DNA of 64,000 nucleotides. It comes from CAWIJK01 sp963836375. GTDB lineage: Bacteria > Actinomycetota > Acidimicrobiia > Acidimicrobiales > RAAP-2. The DNA lies in assembly GCA_963836375.1 (NCBI GenBank), contig CAWIJK010000004.1, positions 558,001 through 622,000 on the forward strand, given 5' to 3'. The notes below the pieces were generated by a model. The model was not told the origin of the DNA. It ran no database searches and worked only from the letters and a program-made list of their open reading frames with translations. Below are positions 8,442 to 18,082 of this stretch, one piece after another (the first letter of the stretch is position 1; the number at the start of each line of letters is the position of its first letter). A program made the translations under genes and the position numbers.

Positions 8442-10643
8442 CTAATCGGCGTTCGCCATGCCGACAATGTCGTCGACATCAATATTCGAGCCTGGGAGCG
8501 AACCAACGTAATTCGCATCAGCGAAAGCGTAGATACCACCGAGGGAGTCGGACAACCAGTATCCGGTGTCCCCATTGCTGAAGGTGTCCGTGGCAACAAT
8601 GGCGACAACGTTGTTGGTGGTCACACCGGCTCCGGGCACCGAGCCGTAAAACGGCTCGGTAAATGGGTTCACTTGTGGAAATGCGAATACCCCTCCGTCA
8701 GACGCGCCGAGCCAATAGCCACCGAATACCGGGTCGATCGCCATTCCGATGATCGGCTTGTTCAGGGGTTGTCCACCCATTGAACCGTAGAACGGCGGCC
8801 CGCTCGCCCCGCTCGGGAATGAGAAGATACCTCCGTCAGAGGCGACCTCGTAATAGCCTCCGGTCAACGGGTCAGATGCGATCCCGACGATCGGGGCATT
8901 GAGAGGCTGGCCTCCCATGGATCCGAAGAACTGGGCGTCCCCAAAACTGAAGATCCCACCGTCTGAGGCGACGAGCCAATACCCCCGACAATCAGGGGTT
9001 AGTGCGATGCCCACGATGGGCTTGTTGAGGTGTTGACCGCCCATTGAACCGTAGAACCCGCTGAAACCAGCCGGTCCAAATGCGAAGACCCCCCCATCGG
9101 ACGCGGCAAGCCAGTACCCGACACCAGGACAACCCGCGATTCCGACGATCGGTTGGGCAGGCGGCGATCCCAACGTCACCAGCGAGCCCCAGAACGGGGC
9201 GTTCCCACATGAATACACTGAGCCGTCGGCTCCGGCCAACCAGTAACCAGCCGGTGCAGCGGGCGAGCCAACGGCTGTTGCGGAACAATTGGGCTGGCCC
9301 GCCACATTCGCCACTCCGTTGAGGATGACGCCGTTGGCCGTCCCGCCCCCCACGGCGTAACAATCGTTCGCGGAAGGACACGCGACGCCACCCAGACCGA
9401 CCGCACCGGCCGGAATGGTTTGGGGTGACCAGCTGTACCCCTGATTGTCCGTGGCGAAAAGGATGCCCGTTGAGTTGTTCCCCCCGGCTGCGTAACAGTC
9501 GCTCCGGGAGGGGCAGGCAACACTGGAGAACAAATTGCCCGGACTTCCCGCATTGTATTGGGAGGTCCATGTCGAACCCTGGTCGGTTGTCCCTATGATG
9601 GATCCGCTGGCATTGCTCCCGGTATTGTCGAAGCCGACGCCATAACAGACGCTCGTCCACGGGCAGGCAACGCCGTCGAGCCACGTCAGTCCGGCTGGGG
9701 CGATTTGGCTTGTCCATACCAAACCTTGATCCGTCGTGGCGATGATGACAGGGCCAATGGTCGTCCCGTCGTTGTAACCACCGACGGCATAGCAGTCCAC
9801 GTTTGATGGGCACGCCACGTCCGTAAGCTCAGCACCCGCGGGAAGACTGGAGGGAACTCCCTGATTGGACCATGTCGACCCACCATCGGCGGTGGCAAGA
9901 ACAGTGGCAACAGATCCGGTTAAGCCGACTGCGTAACAGTCAAGCGTCGATGTGCACGCTATTCCGGCAAGGCTCCGAACAACCGGAATTGCGAGATTGG
10001 TCCACGTCGACCCCCCGTTGGCAGTTCCGAAAATCACGCCGGCGCTCAACGGACTGTCGCCGCTTCCACCGTCCACGTTGTTGACTCCGACCGCGAAGCA
10101 GTCGTTGGTCGAAGGGCAGGCAATGTCGTTGAAGTACCCGGCCCCCGTCGGCAGCGAGTCATCGGTCCACGTCGAGCCCCCATCCGTGGTTGAGGCAATC
10201 GCTCCCGACCGGTTGGTATTTGGACCACTCCATCCCGCGGCGAAGCAGTCATTCGTCGTCGGGCAAGCCACGCGATACAGGACGGATGTCCCTGAGGGGG
10301 CATTCTGGGGTGTCCACGTCGTCACCAGTTGGGCATCTGCCGGTAAGATCCCGAAGGTGGCAATCGCAACAGTCGCGCTCAACGTGAGGAGCGCTGCAGC
10401 GATCGCGCGTACGAAGGCACGGGTGGTGACCCTCTGATAGCGCCCAAAAGGAGCGCCGGGTTGCAATGCTTCGGTGGAGGTAGAAGCTTCGGGAGGAGTA
10501 GATCTTGTCCGGCCGCTGGGCCAAACGAAGATGGCAGAAGTCATCCGTAAGCGCAGACTTCGTGTCGGCGATTGGGCGCCAGATAGTGCGTTACCCGGAC
10601 GACTGGCGGGAATCCCCTTCGAGCCGGTTCCCGGTCGTCGCAC
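8442..10643 (-). CDS. secreted sialidase-like propeller protein with six C-terminal repeats
   Basis: 733 aa from a GTG at 10643 preceded by GGGGAG. An ATG at 10544 or a TTG at 10466 would give a more normal signal peptide, because the hydrophobic segment AAALLTLSATVAIATFGILP only comes at residues 80-100. The N-terminal half has about eight repeats of the kind VACPTTNDCFAAGW...TTDGGSTWT (sialidase/YCF48-like blades, each with a conserved Cys pair). The C-terminal half has six repeats like GYWLVASDGGIFSFGDAQFF, distant relatives of the GSDGGVF module in the YVTN proteins. Probably extracellular; no sialidase catalytic residues recognised. Confidence 0.8.
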   Translation of the reverse strand: MRRPGTGSKGIPASRPGNALSGAQSPTRSLRLRMTSAIFVWPSGRTRSTPPEASTSTEALQPGAPFGRYQRVTTRAFVRAIAAALLTLSATVAIATFGILPADAQLVTTWTPQNAPSGTSVLYRVACPTTNDCFAAGWSGPNTNRSGAIASTTDGGSTWTDDSLPTGAGYFNDIACPSTNDCFAVGVNNVDGGSGDSPLSAGVIFGTANGGSTWTNLAIPVVRSLAGIACTSTLDCYAVGLTGSVATVLATADGGSTWSNQGVPSSLPAGAELTDVACPSNVDCYAVGGYNDGTTIGPVIIATTDQGLVWTSQIAPAGLTWLDGVACPWTSVCYGVGFDNTGSNASGSIIGTTDQGSTWTSQYNAGSPGNLFSSVACPSRSDCYAAGGNNSTGILFATDNQGYSWSPQTIPAGAVGLGGVACPSANDCYAVGGGTANGVILNGVANVAGQPNCSATAVGSPAAPAGYWLAGADGSVYSCGNAPFWGSLVTLGSPPAQPIVGIAGCPGVGYWLAASDGGVFAFGPAGFSGFYGSMGGQHLNKPIVGIALTPDCRGYWLVASDGGIFSFGDAQFFGSMGGQPLNAPIVGIASDPLTGGYYEVASDGGIFSFPSGASGPPFYGSMGGQPLNKPIIGMAIDPVFGGYWLGASDGGVFAFPQVNPFTEPFYGSVPGAGVTTNNVVAIVATDTFSNGDTGYWLSDSLGGIYAFADANYVGSLPGSNIDVDDIVGMANAD

Positions 10644-10648
10644 TATCT
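10581..10648. repeat. inverted repeat around the upstream start of the 8442-10643 gene
   Basis: AGATAGTGCG at 10581-10590 and its exact reverse complement at 10639-10648, 48 bases apart. The right arm covers the GTG at 10643, so in mRNA the hairpin could mask that start; alternatively the gene starts further in and this is an upstream palindrome. Confidence 0.5.
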
Positions 10649-11109
10649 CGCTCCCCGTTCGGTCACGATGTCAACAAGTGTTGCGTACCAGTCGAAGGGC
10701 GAGTCTGTCAAGCAGCAATCGAAGGATCATTCGCCGTTGTCGGCAAAGAGCCATCGGGCCAGTAGGTGTCGGGTTCGTCCGGTCCCGCCACCCCCCGATG
10801 ATGATGGCCAGGTCAAGGCGGTATGAAGGTCCGAAACTCGGCAACATCGCAATCAGCCTTGTGGCTGAGGCGTCGCCACTACGTCTGGGGTCAACCGGTG
10901 ATCATGGATCGGAATACCGAGTCCTCTGGGTTCGGGGGTGCCGCCCACACACTGTCGATCTCAGCAATAGACGTCAATGAATGCCTTGCACGGTCGCCGC
11001 GTCCGATCATGGCTCTGGGACACCCGTCGGGAGCGAGGGTAAGGCTCCCGTCGCCGGTAGGTTGCTGAGTAGGGCAAAGGAGAGGGCTCCGCGTTCGAAG
11101 CGAAGATCA
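10649..11109. other. intergenic stretch
   Basis: No gene, RNA or strong repeat seen. A TTCGGGGGTGCCGCCC segment near 10929 is only vaguely like the hairpin family. Confidence 0.5.
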
Positions 11110-11430
11110 TCAGTTCCACTCGAAGAGCTTACGGATTCTAGACTTCCCGGCAGGCTTGGAAGCAGGCTCCTGCAGCGCTTCCGCTCGATGGGTCCTCAGC
11201 CACGTCACGAGCTCGTCAGAGCTTTTGAAGATGATCTCCCGGTCAGTCTCCATGACGTAGAGGTGGATCAGACCGTCGTCCGCCGTCACTGAGAACTCGA
11301 TCTTTCCGTCACAGACGAAACACCACAGCGGGGAGGCGCCGGGCATCGACCGTGGCTCAAGGCGCCATCCCGGTCGGCCACCGATTAAATCGACGAATTC
11401 GCTCTGCAACGACCCGACGGGATCATTCAT
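11110..11430 (-). CDS. small hypothetical protein
   Basis: 106 aa from the ATG at 11430, which has GGAG six bases upstream; alternative in-frame starts lie at 11436 and 11442. The middle is a compact alpha/beta pattern (PLWCFVCDGKIEFSVTADDG, IHLYVMETDREIIFKSSDEL), and the tail is basic (KSRIRKLFEW). No signal peptide or membrane segment. It is divergent from the gene at 11563. Not recognised as any named family; coding quality of the central part looks good. Confidence 0.6.
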   Translation of the reverse strand: MNDPVGSLQSEFVDLIGGRPGWRLEPRSMPGASPLWCFVCDGKIEFSVTADDGLIHLYVMETDREIIFKSSDELVTWLRTHRAEALQEPASKPAGKSRIRKLFEWN

Positions 11431-11549
11431 CCTCATCTCCAAGCGTCACGGCGTGTGCGACCGCGCCGAACCCAGCTTAATGAAGACCCCAAGCTCTTTG
11501 CCTATCCACACGGATGGTCCATGCATTCTTCCTCCGATCGCGGCCCTCC

Positions 11550-11555
11550 TATACT
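11550..11555 (+). promoter_or_regulatory. -10 box, leaderless promoter
   Basis: TATACT ending 7 bases before the ATG at 11563; no clear -35. Confidence 0.45.
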
Positions 11556-11562
11556 TCACGCG

Positions 11563-12045
11563 ATGGGATTCATTAGGGATACGATCCATAACCACCAGAT
11601 GAAGGACCCGGTCCTCGGTCAAGGGCTCGTGGTGGACATATCCGATTGGATGACCCAAACCCGCACCCCGTATTCTCTTCAAGCCACGCTCGTTGTCCAG
11701 GCTCAGGGCCTGTCGAAGGTGACCGTCCAACACTCCGAGATCGTGAACAACACCAGCCCGGTTCTCGAGCGCTGGCCCGCGCAGGGAGACACTATTCCGG
11801 TGACGATCGACCGTGCCGACCCGAGCCGATTGCAGATCGAATGGAACGAGATCCCCTCCAAGCGCGACCTCCTGCAGACCAACTTGAGCCAGCGGGCTGA
11901 GGCACGCAAGCAGGAACTGCTGGCTCAGGCTTACGGCGAGGATGGTCAAGAAGGCGCACCGAAGTCAGAGGTGAAGGGTGCCTCACTCGACCCAGAGCTC
12001 GAGGAGTTGATGAGGCAGGAAGAAGAGGACAGGAATCCGCCCTAA
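11563..12045 (+). CDS. actinobacterial hypothetical protein
   Basis: 160 aa starting MGFIRDTIHNHQMKDPVLGQ. The pattern is a short amphipathic start, a G-rich linker, then a beta-rich domain with the phrase VLERWPAQGDTIPVTIDRAD followed by PSRLQIEWNEIPSKRD. This resembles a family of small actinobacterial proteins, sometimes ending in a SHOCT helix, in which a P-x-L-x-x-G-x-x-VPV-x-x-D motif is conserved. The C-terminus is an acidic helix (DPELEELMRQEEEDR). The frame is open from 11455, but the TATACT box at 11550 supports the internal ATG. Cytoplasmic, function unknown. Confidence 0.7.
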   Translation: MGFIRDTIHNHQMKDPVLGQGLVVDISDWMTQTRTPYSLQATLVVQAQGLSKVTVQHSEIVNNTSPVLERWPAQGDTIPVTIDRADPSRLQIEWNEIPSKRDLLQTNLSQRAEARKQELLAQAYGEDGQEGAPKSEVKGASLDPELEELMRQEEEDRNPP

Positions 12046-12486
12046 CCGGACCGCTCCTCGATACCGAGCGATACCAGACGTGCATTGCAGAGGCCCAGAA
12101 CGACGGCCCAATAGCTGGCTCATATTTTGGTGGTCTGCGAATGCCCCAGAAGGGTGGCAGAGCCCGCCGCCACGGCCGCCTGACCAAGGAACCAAGAGCT
12201 CCAATCTCTACGTCCGCTTCGACCACGCGCCCGAGTCAAACGAGACTGGCTCGGACTCTTACTTGATCTGCGCAAAGAGCACGGCCCTTTATGCAACACG
12301 ACATTAGCCACGAGGACTAACAAGAAGATCACTGCTGACCTCCTCCCACCTGCCGGGTAGGTGATGATGCACGACGGCTTCTCTGGTCCAAGAGGGCGGT
12401 TGGCGAACCAGCGGGGAGCCGGCCTCTCCGCTAGCGTGTCAACCGTTGTGGACGTAGCCGACGGACCCGGTAACGAAAGGCCTGCC
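12046..12486. other. intergenic stretch
   Basis: No convincing gene. It contains the upstream region of the YVTN gene at 12487; nothing else stands out. Confidence 0.5.
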
Positions 12487-14610
12487 ATGAACCCGAACAA
12501 CCGGTTCCGCCGCGTATCCGCGGCTTGCCTCCCTCTCGCCATCATACTGGCGTATTTCGTTACCTTTCCGGTCTCCTCGCCGGCGGGGGCCTCGGCGATC
12601 GAGCCCACCGTGTACGTGGTCAACAATGGGGCTAACTCGGTGACCCCTATCAACCCGATGACCAATGCCGCCGGCACGCCGATCACCGGCGGTGGCATTA
12701 GCTTTCCGTTCGGTGCCGCCATTACTCCGAATGGCCAAGCCACCTACGTGACCAACTACAGCTCGGGTGTCGGTACCTCTGTAACCCCGATCGTTACCGC
12801 CACCAACAACTCTGGGACGGCGATCACCGTCGGGACCGGCCCAGCGGGGATCGCCATCACCCCCAACGGACAGACCGCCTACGTCGTCAACAGCATCTCG
12901 AACTCGGTGACGCCCATCAATCTGACCACCGGTATCCCGGGCACGCCGATCACCGGTGGAGGTCTCGACACACCCGCCTTCATCGCCATTACCCCTAACG
13001 GACAGACCGCCTACGTGACCAACACAGGGGCCAATGTCGTGACCATTCTCAGCTTGACGACCAATACGGCCGGCACGCCGATCACCGGTGGCAGTCTCGA
13101 TGACCCCTGGGGCATCGCCATCACCCCTGACGGCAAGACCGCCTACGTGACCAATCAGATCGGCAATTCGGTGACCCCCATCACCACCGCCACCAACACC
13201 ACGGGGCCGGCGATCCCGGTAGGGAGCCAACCCCTGGACATCGCCATCACCCCCAACGGGCAGACCGCCTACGTAACCAACCACACCGGCAACTCGGTGA
13301 CCCCGGTCAACATCGCCACCAACACCGCCGGCACGCCGATCACCGTCGGCTCCGAGCCCTACGGCATCGCCATAACCCCTGATGGCAAAACCGCTTACGT
13401 TGCCAACCAGGCCAGCTCTTCGGTGACACCTATCTCCACCGCCACCAACACCGCGGGGCCGCCCACCACCGTCGGGCCCGGACCCATCGGCGTTGCCATC
13501 ACCCCCGACCAGGCCCCGACGGCCGCCTTCACGGCCACCACGGGCACCCCGGGCAACCCCACCACCTTCAACGCCTCGGCCTCGTCCTCCCCGGTGGGTT
13601 CGATCGCCAGCTACGCCTGGAACTTCGGTGACGGGACGACGGCGACGACCACCTCGGCCACCACCACCCACACCTACGCCGCCTCGGGCACCTACAACGT
13701 GACCCTGACCGTGACCAACACCCAGGGGACCTCGACGGCCCAGGTCTTCACCGGCCAGACGGTCTCCAATAACGGCGGCCCCTCGGCCACGACCACCCAG
13801 GCGGTCTCGACCGCCGGTTACGACCTGGCCGGTTCCGACGGTGGGGTCTTCGTCTTCCCGGTTGGCCAGGCCAGTGGCTTCTTCGGCTCACTGCCGGGAC
13901 TCGGGGTCAAGGTGTCCAACATCGTGGGCATCGTGCCCACCAACAACTTCACCGGCTACAACCTGGTGGGTTCCGACGGTGGGGTCTTCGTATTCCCGGT
14001 CGGCCAGTCCTCGGGCTTCTTCGGATCCCTGCCCGGCCTCAAGGTGAGCGTCAACAATATCGTGGGCATCGTGCCCACCAACAACTACCAGGGCTATGAC
14101 CTGGTGGGATCCGACGGCGGGGTCTTCGTCTTCCCGGTCGGCCAGTCGGCTGGCTTCTATGGCTCGCTGCCCTCGATGAACGTCCACGTCTCAAATATCG
14201 TGGGCATCGTGGCCACCCCGGGCGGTGGGGGCTACTTCCTGGTCGGAAAGGACGGCGGGGTCTTCACCTTCGGCAACGCCCCGTTCCTGGGGTCCCTCCC
14301 GGGCATCGGGGTCACCGTCAACAACATCACCGGCATCGCGGCCACCCCCGACGGCCAGGGCTACTACGTGGTGGGGGCCAACGGCGCGGTCTACGCCTTC
14401 GGCGACGCCACCTCCCACGGCTCGCTCCCCGGTCTCGGGGTCACGGTGTCGGACATCGTGTCGATCGTGCCCACCCCCGACGGCGGGGGCTACTGGCTGA
14501 TCGGCTCTGACGGGGGGGTCTTCGCCTTCGGCGACGCCACCTCCCAGGGGTCGCTGCCCGGCGTGGGCGTCCAGGTCACCAACGTGGTCGGGGCGGTGCC
14601 CACGGGATGA
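12487..14610 (+). CDS. secreted YVTN beta-propeller / PKD protein with six C-terminal repeats (paralogue C)
   Basis: 707 aa from the ATG at 12487 (GAAAGG upstream); the frame is open to 12361, but the signal peptide (SAACLPLAIILAYFVTFPVS...AGAS) fits the internal start. About eight YVTN blades follow, some 44 aa long with a GGG insertion (TPITGGGLDTPAFIAITPNG). Then a PKD domain nearly identical to that of paralogue A, then six GSDGGVF-type repeats. The unusual TCAAATATCGTGGGC codon choice in repeat 4 is shared exactly with paralogues A and B, which points to a common recent origin or gene conversion. Exported, no anchor seen. Confidence 0.9.
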   Translation: MNPNNRFRRVSAACLPLAIILAYFVTFPVSSPAGASAIEPTVYVVNNGANSVTPINPMTNAAGTPITGGGISFPFGAAITPNGQATYVTNYSSGVGTSVTPIVTATNNSGTAITVGTGPAGIAITPNGQTAYVVNSISNSVTPINLTTGIPGTPITGGGLDTPAFIAITPNGQTAYVTNTGANVVTILSLTTNTAGTPITGGSLDDPWGIAITPDGKTAYVTNQIGNSVTPITTATNTTGPAIPVGSQPLDIAITPNGQTAYVTNHTGNSVTPVNIATNTAGTPITVGSEPYGIAITPDGKTAYVANQASSSVTPISTATNTAGPPTTVGPGPIGVAITPDQAPTAAFTATTGTPGNPTTFNASASSSPVGSIASYAWNFGDGTTATTTSATTTHTYAASGTYNVTLTVTNTQGTSTAQVFTGQTVSNNGGPSATTTQAVSTAGYDLAGSDGGVFVFPVGQASGFFGSLPGLGVKVSNIVGIVPTNNFTGYNLVGSDGGVFVFPVGQSSGFFGSLPGLKVSVNNIVGIVPTNNYQGYDLVGSDGGVFVFPVGQSAGFYGSLPSMNVHVSNIVGIVATPGGGGYFLVGKDGGVFTFGNAPFLGSLPGIGVTVNNITGIAATPDGQGYYVVGANGAVYAFGDATSHGSLPGLGVTVSDIVSIVPTPDGGGYWLIGSDGGVFAFGDATSQGSLPGVGVQVTNVVGAVPTG

Positions 14611-14970
14611 GAAGTATCTCGATCCGCCAAATTCTGGGACACTCGAGCTGGGATCCCAAGGGCACCACTCTGGGCCGATCCATGCCCTCTCGGGATCCTT
14701 TGAAGCCTCTCATAGTCGGACTATCTCCCTTGGCGGGTGCGGGGCTTAGAGATCAGGGGGTCGCCCCCAGGCGGACCGTTTTCCGGCTGACACCCCGAAG
14801 GTTGTCACTCGAAGTCCAGCGCTTTGGAGGTTGAACCCGAAGATCACAGCCTCTCGGCCATGGGCCCGAAGGTCGTCGGACACCAGCAACGGTTGGGGAC
14901 ACGATCCGCCCAGTTCGCCCGTGCAATCGGGCGCTCAACTATCGGTGCCGCACTTCCCACAGGACGCACT
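14611..14970. other. intergenic stretch between convergent genes
   Basis: Separates paralogue C (+) from the aldo/keto reductase (-). Apart from the hairpin half-site at 14827-14843 nothing is recognised. Confidence 0.5.
14827..14843 (+). repeat. intergenic hairpin repeat 2 (right arm only)
   Basis: GAGGTTGAACCCGAAGA: the ACCCGAAG arm is intact, the left arm is degenerate. Confidence 0.4.
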
Positions 14971-15999
14971 TCAGGATGTGGCTGGCAGACGCCACAGGTC
15001 GATGTTGCCATCAACGGCGTACTGGTCGATGTCGGTAACTTCTTGGGGGGTGAATTCGAGGTTCTCCAACGCATCCACGTTTTGCTCGAGCTGGGTCACG
15101 CTGCTGGCTCCGATGAGCGCAGAGGTGACTCGGGTGTCACGTAGTGCCCAGGCAATAGCCATCTGTGCGAGAGATTGATCTCGCTCCGAGGCAATGTCGT
15201 TAAGTCCTCGGATACGGGCGAGGTTCTCATTGTTGAGCATGTCACGAGTCAGAGAGCCTCCACGATCTGCCCGAGAGCCCGGAGGGATCCCGTTCAGGTA
15301 GCGGTCGGTGAGCAGGCCCTGCGCCAAAACCGAGAAGGCAATGCAACCCACTCCGTCAGCCCCTAGGACGTCGAGGAGGCGGTCCTCGATCCAGCGATTG
15401 AGCAGCGAATACGACGGTTGATGGATGAGCACTGGAGTGCCCAACTGACGCAGGATGGCGACTGCCTCGGCGGTGCGCTTGTCCGAGTAAGAGGAGATAC
15501 CGACGTAGAGCGCCTTTCCGGAGGTGACGGCCGTATGCAGAGCACCGAGGGACTCCTCCAAGGGTGTCTGTGGATCAAAGTGATGATGATAGAAGATGTC
15601 GACATAGTCGATGCCAAGGCGCCGCAAGCTCTGATCGAGGCTTGCGAGGAGATACTTCCGAGACCCGAGGTCGCCATAGGGGCCCGGCCACATGTCCCAG
15701 CCCGCCTTGGTGGAGATGACGAGTTCGTCGCGGTAGTCCCGGAAGTCTTCGCGGAAGATACGCCCGAAATTGGTCTCGGCACTGCCGTACGGAGGCCCAT
15801 AGTTATTGGCTAGATCGAAATGGGTGATGCCCAGGTCGAACGCTCGCCGCACGACCGAGCGCTGAGTTTCGAGTGGTCGGTCGTCGCCGAAGTTCTGCCA
15901 GAGGCCGAGCGATATCGCAGGTAGAAGCAGACCGCTGCGCCCACAACGGCGATACGTCATGGACTCGTAGCGATCGTCGGCGGGGGCGTGGACGGTCAC
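14971..15999 (-). CDS. aldo/keto reductase, YghZ-like
   Basis: 342 aa from a GTG at 15999 that overlaps the upstream gene's stop by four bases (GTGA). An NADPH-dependent carbonyl reductase of the TIM-barrel AKR superfamily. The tetrad is visible: Asp and Tyr in THFDLANNYGPPYGSAE, Lys in VISTKAGWDMWPGPYG, His in DIFYHHHFDPQTPLEES. The SRKYLLASLDQSLRRLGIDY segment and overall length match the L-glyceraldehyde-3-phosphate reductase (YghZ) subgroup. The true substrate is unknown. It is the second gene of an apparent operon with the 3-hydroxyisobutyrate-dehydrogenase-like gene, and possibly with the MDR gene before it. Confidence 0.9.
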   Translation of the reverse strand: MTVHAPADDRYESMTYRRCGRSGLLLPAISLGLWQNFGDDRPLETQRSVVRRAFDLGITHFDLANNYGPPYGSAETNFGRIFREDFRDYRDELVISTKAGWDMWPGPYGDLGSRKYLLASLDQSLRRLGIDYVDIFYHHHFDPQTPLEESLGALHTAVTSGKALYVGISSYSDKRTAEAVAILRQLGTPVLIHQPSYSLLNRWIEDRLLDVLGADGVGCIAFSVLAQGLLTDRYLNGIPPGSRADRGGSLTRDMLNNENLARIRGLNDIASERDQSLAQMAIAWALRDTRVTSALIGASSVTQLEQNVDALENLEFTPQEVTDIDQYAVDGNIDLWRLPATS

Positions 16000-16883
16000 T
16001 CGTGGCCCCCCTGTTGCTCGAGTGCCTGGGCAACGACGGTCAGATCGCTTTCGCCGAGACCCAGACCGACCACTTCTTCCCATTCGTCGGCCAAGGCGGC
16101 AAGCGTCTCGAAGCGGTCGCTGCCGGCGTCCGCCAGGGCGAGGTGCACGTCTTTGAGCGCGAGTGACAACGCGAACTGGACTGAAAAGTCCCCTCGGGCG
16201 ATGCGTTCCAGCTTGGCTGCTTGCCAGGGAGACACGAGCGGGCCATCGCCGAGAGCATTCATCACGCTTTGAGTCTCGAGGCCAAGCTGATGGGCAAAGG
16301 CTACTGACACGTTGACTGCTTCCGCTGCGAGCGCTAGCCACGTGTTGGCAACGAGTTTGAGTTTCGACCCGGTGCCCACAGCTCCCACCCAAATGGTTCG
16401 CCGACCGAGCGCATCAAAGAGAGGTGCGAGCCGCGGACGAACGGCTTCTGGTCCCGAAGCAAATATGGTCAACTGACCTTGCTCCGCCGGCTCTTTGCTT
16501 CCCGAGACCGGCGCATCGATCAGGACCACATCTGGGCGCTCCGCTCTCACAAGGGATTCGACGCGCTTCATTCCTCCGTCGCCGATCGTACTCATCTGCG
16601 TCCAAATCGCGCCTGGGGCGAGGGCGGCCAACATGCCCTGATCCTTGGCGATCGCTAGGACGACCTCTGCATCCGTGACCATCGTGACGACGATGGCGGC
16701 CTGGCGAGCGGCATCAGCAGCCGACTCGGCCACCTCGGCGCCGAGGTCCGCCAGGCTTCGCGTGGCATCCGGATTACGGTTCCAGACGATCGTCGGGATA
16801 CCGGCACCGAGGGTCCGGGTTGCCATGGCATGTCCCATGGTGCCGATGCCGAGAAACGCCACGGGGTCCTTTCCCTGAGACAT
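15996..16883 (-). CDS. NAD(P)-dependent 3-hydroxyisobutyrate dehydrogenase-like oxidoreductase
   Basis: 295 aa, ATG at 16883 with GGAGGAAGCG directly upstream. Beta-hydroxyacid dehydrogenase family: N-terminal Rossmann motif FLGIGTMGHAMATRTL, substrate loop DAPVSGSKEPAEQGQLTIFA, catalytic Lys in GTGSKLKLVANTW, then the all-helical C-terminal domain. Length matches the family. It overlaps the aldo/keto reductase by four bases and follows the MDR gene by 71 bases, so the three oxidoreductases are probably co-expressed. The substrate is a short beta-hydroxyacid or an aldehyde; which one cannot be told. Confidence 0.9.
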   Translation of the reverse strand: MSQGKDPVAFLGIGTMGHAMATRTLGAGIPTIVWNRNPDATRSLADLGAEVAESAADAARQAAIVVTMVTDAEVVLAIAKDQGMLAALAPGAIWTQMSTIGDGGMKRVESLVRAERPDVVLIDAPVSGSKEPAEQGQLTIFASGPEAVRPRLAPLFDALGRRTIWVGAVGTGSKLKLVANTWLALAAEAVNVSVAFAHQLGLETQSVMNALGDGPLVSPWQAAKLERIARGDFSVQFALSLALKDVHLALADAGSDRFETLAALADEWEEVVGLGLGESDLTVVAQALEQQGGHE

Positions 16884-16954
16884 CGCTTCCTCCTCTCGGG
16901 TCCCCCATGAGGGCTACGAGACGTAGATCAGCACAGCAGCCTTTCTTCGCCCTA

Positions 16955-17887
16955 TCAAGGGATGAGAACGATCTTCCCTCGGGTGTGGCGCTGCTCCAAT
17001 TCTGCATAGGCATCGGCCACCCGATCCAGGGGATATGTGGCCGCGATCGGAATCTCGATCGCACCCGAAGCCACGAGATGAGCCATCTCGGCAAGGACGT
17101 CAGGGGTGGAGGCGGTACCGCTCCCCTCCGCCTTGACGCCGAGCTCCTGGGCCCGCTGGAACGAGGCGATTGTCTCGATCCGGTCGCGTGGAACGCCGAG
17201 ACTGACTGCGAGGTCGAGATACTCGGGCCCGAAGAGATCGATGAATCCGTTGATTTTACCGCTGGCCGCGTCGCGTAGACGCTCCGCCAGCCCGTCGCCG
17301 TACGGTACGGGGATGGCGGCGTGAGCACGGAGCCAGTCGGCATTCGCCTCGGAGGCGATGCCCAGGACGCGCGAGCCGCGGAGCGCCAACAGCTGAACCA
17401 CCACCGTCCCCACGCCGCCCGCAGCCGCCGAGACAGCAATCGCATCGCCCTCCTTGGCATCGACGGCACGTACGGCCGCATAGGCAGTGCACCCGACGAC
17501 ATAGAGCGACCCTGCAACCTCCCAGCTGAGCTCCGGCGGTTTGTGGATCAGTTGGGTTGTCGGGACGGCGACGTACGTGGCATGGCTGGAGCGGCGAAAG
17601 GAGAACCCCAAGACGGGATCACCAACAACGAATTCATCCACGCCGCTTCCGACAGCGGACACGATCCCAGCGAGGTCGCTGCCTTCGCCCGAGGGAAATT
17701 CCGCCGGAAATCGGTCATGCACCGCCCCCGATCGGATGGCAGATTCGCCTGGGTTGATGGCTGCCGCCTTGACCTCGACCACGACCTCACCCGCTTCGGG
17801 AGCTCGAATGGGCACGTCGGCGACGTAGAGAACTGACCGATCCCCATAGCGGTCGAAGCGCACAGCGCGTGAAGAAGTCGCTGTCAT
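16955..17887 (-). CDS. zinc-independent MDR oxidoreductase (quinone oxidoreductase-like)
   Basis: 310 aa, ATG at 17887 with GGAGGGCTGAG upstream. Medium-chain dehydrogenase/reductase: GroES-like half (AAAINPGESAIRSGAVHDRF, then FPSGEGSDLAGIVSAVGSGV) and NAD(P)-binding half with AAAGGVGTVVVQLLALRGSR. The structural zinc cysteines are absent, as in quinone oxidoreductases and enoyl reductases. The C-terminus (YPLDRVADAYAELEQRHTRG) is typical. First gene of the probable three-gene oxidoreductase operon on the minus strand. Confidence 0.9.
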   Translation of the reverse strand: MTATSSRAVRFDRYGDRSVLYVADVPIRAPEAGEVVVEVKAAAINPGESAIRSGAVHDRFPAEFPSGEGSDLAGIVSAVGSGVDEFVVGDPVLGFSFRRSSHATYVAVPTTQLIHKPPELSWEVAGSLYVVGCTAYAAVRAVDAKEGDAIAVSAAAGGVGTVVVQLLALRGSRVLGIASEANADWLRAHAAIPVPYGDGLAERLRDAASGKINGFIDLFGPEYLDLAVSLGVPRDRIETIASFQRAQELGVKAEGSGTASTPDVLAEMAHLVASGAIEIPIAATYPLDRVADAYAELEQRHTRGKIVLIP

Positions 17888-18082
17888 CTCAGCCCTCCGT
17901 TTCAGGTCGGCCTTGGCGCCCTCATGACGTTATCCGCCGGGTGCTCGACGGGTGCCATCCAGAAGCCCGGTCTCCCGGCAAACGCGGCCGAATCGATCTC
18001 GCCGTGGGAATTGCTCGGAATCGTGCTGCTCGGGGCAGCAGAAGGGCCGGCCATCAAGACCGGCCCTGAGCTGCACGTTCCT

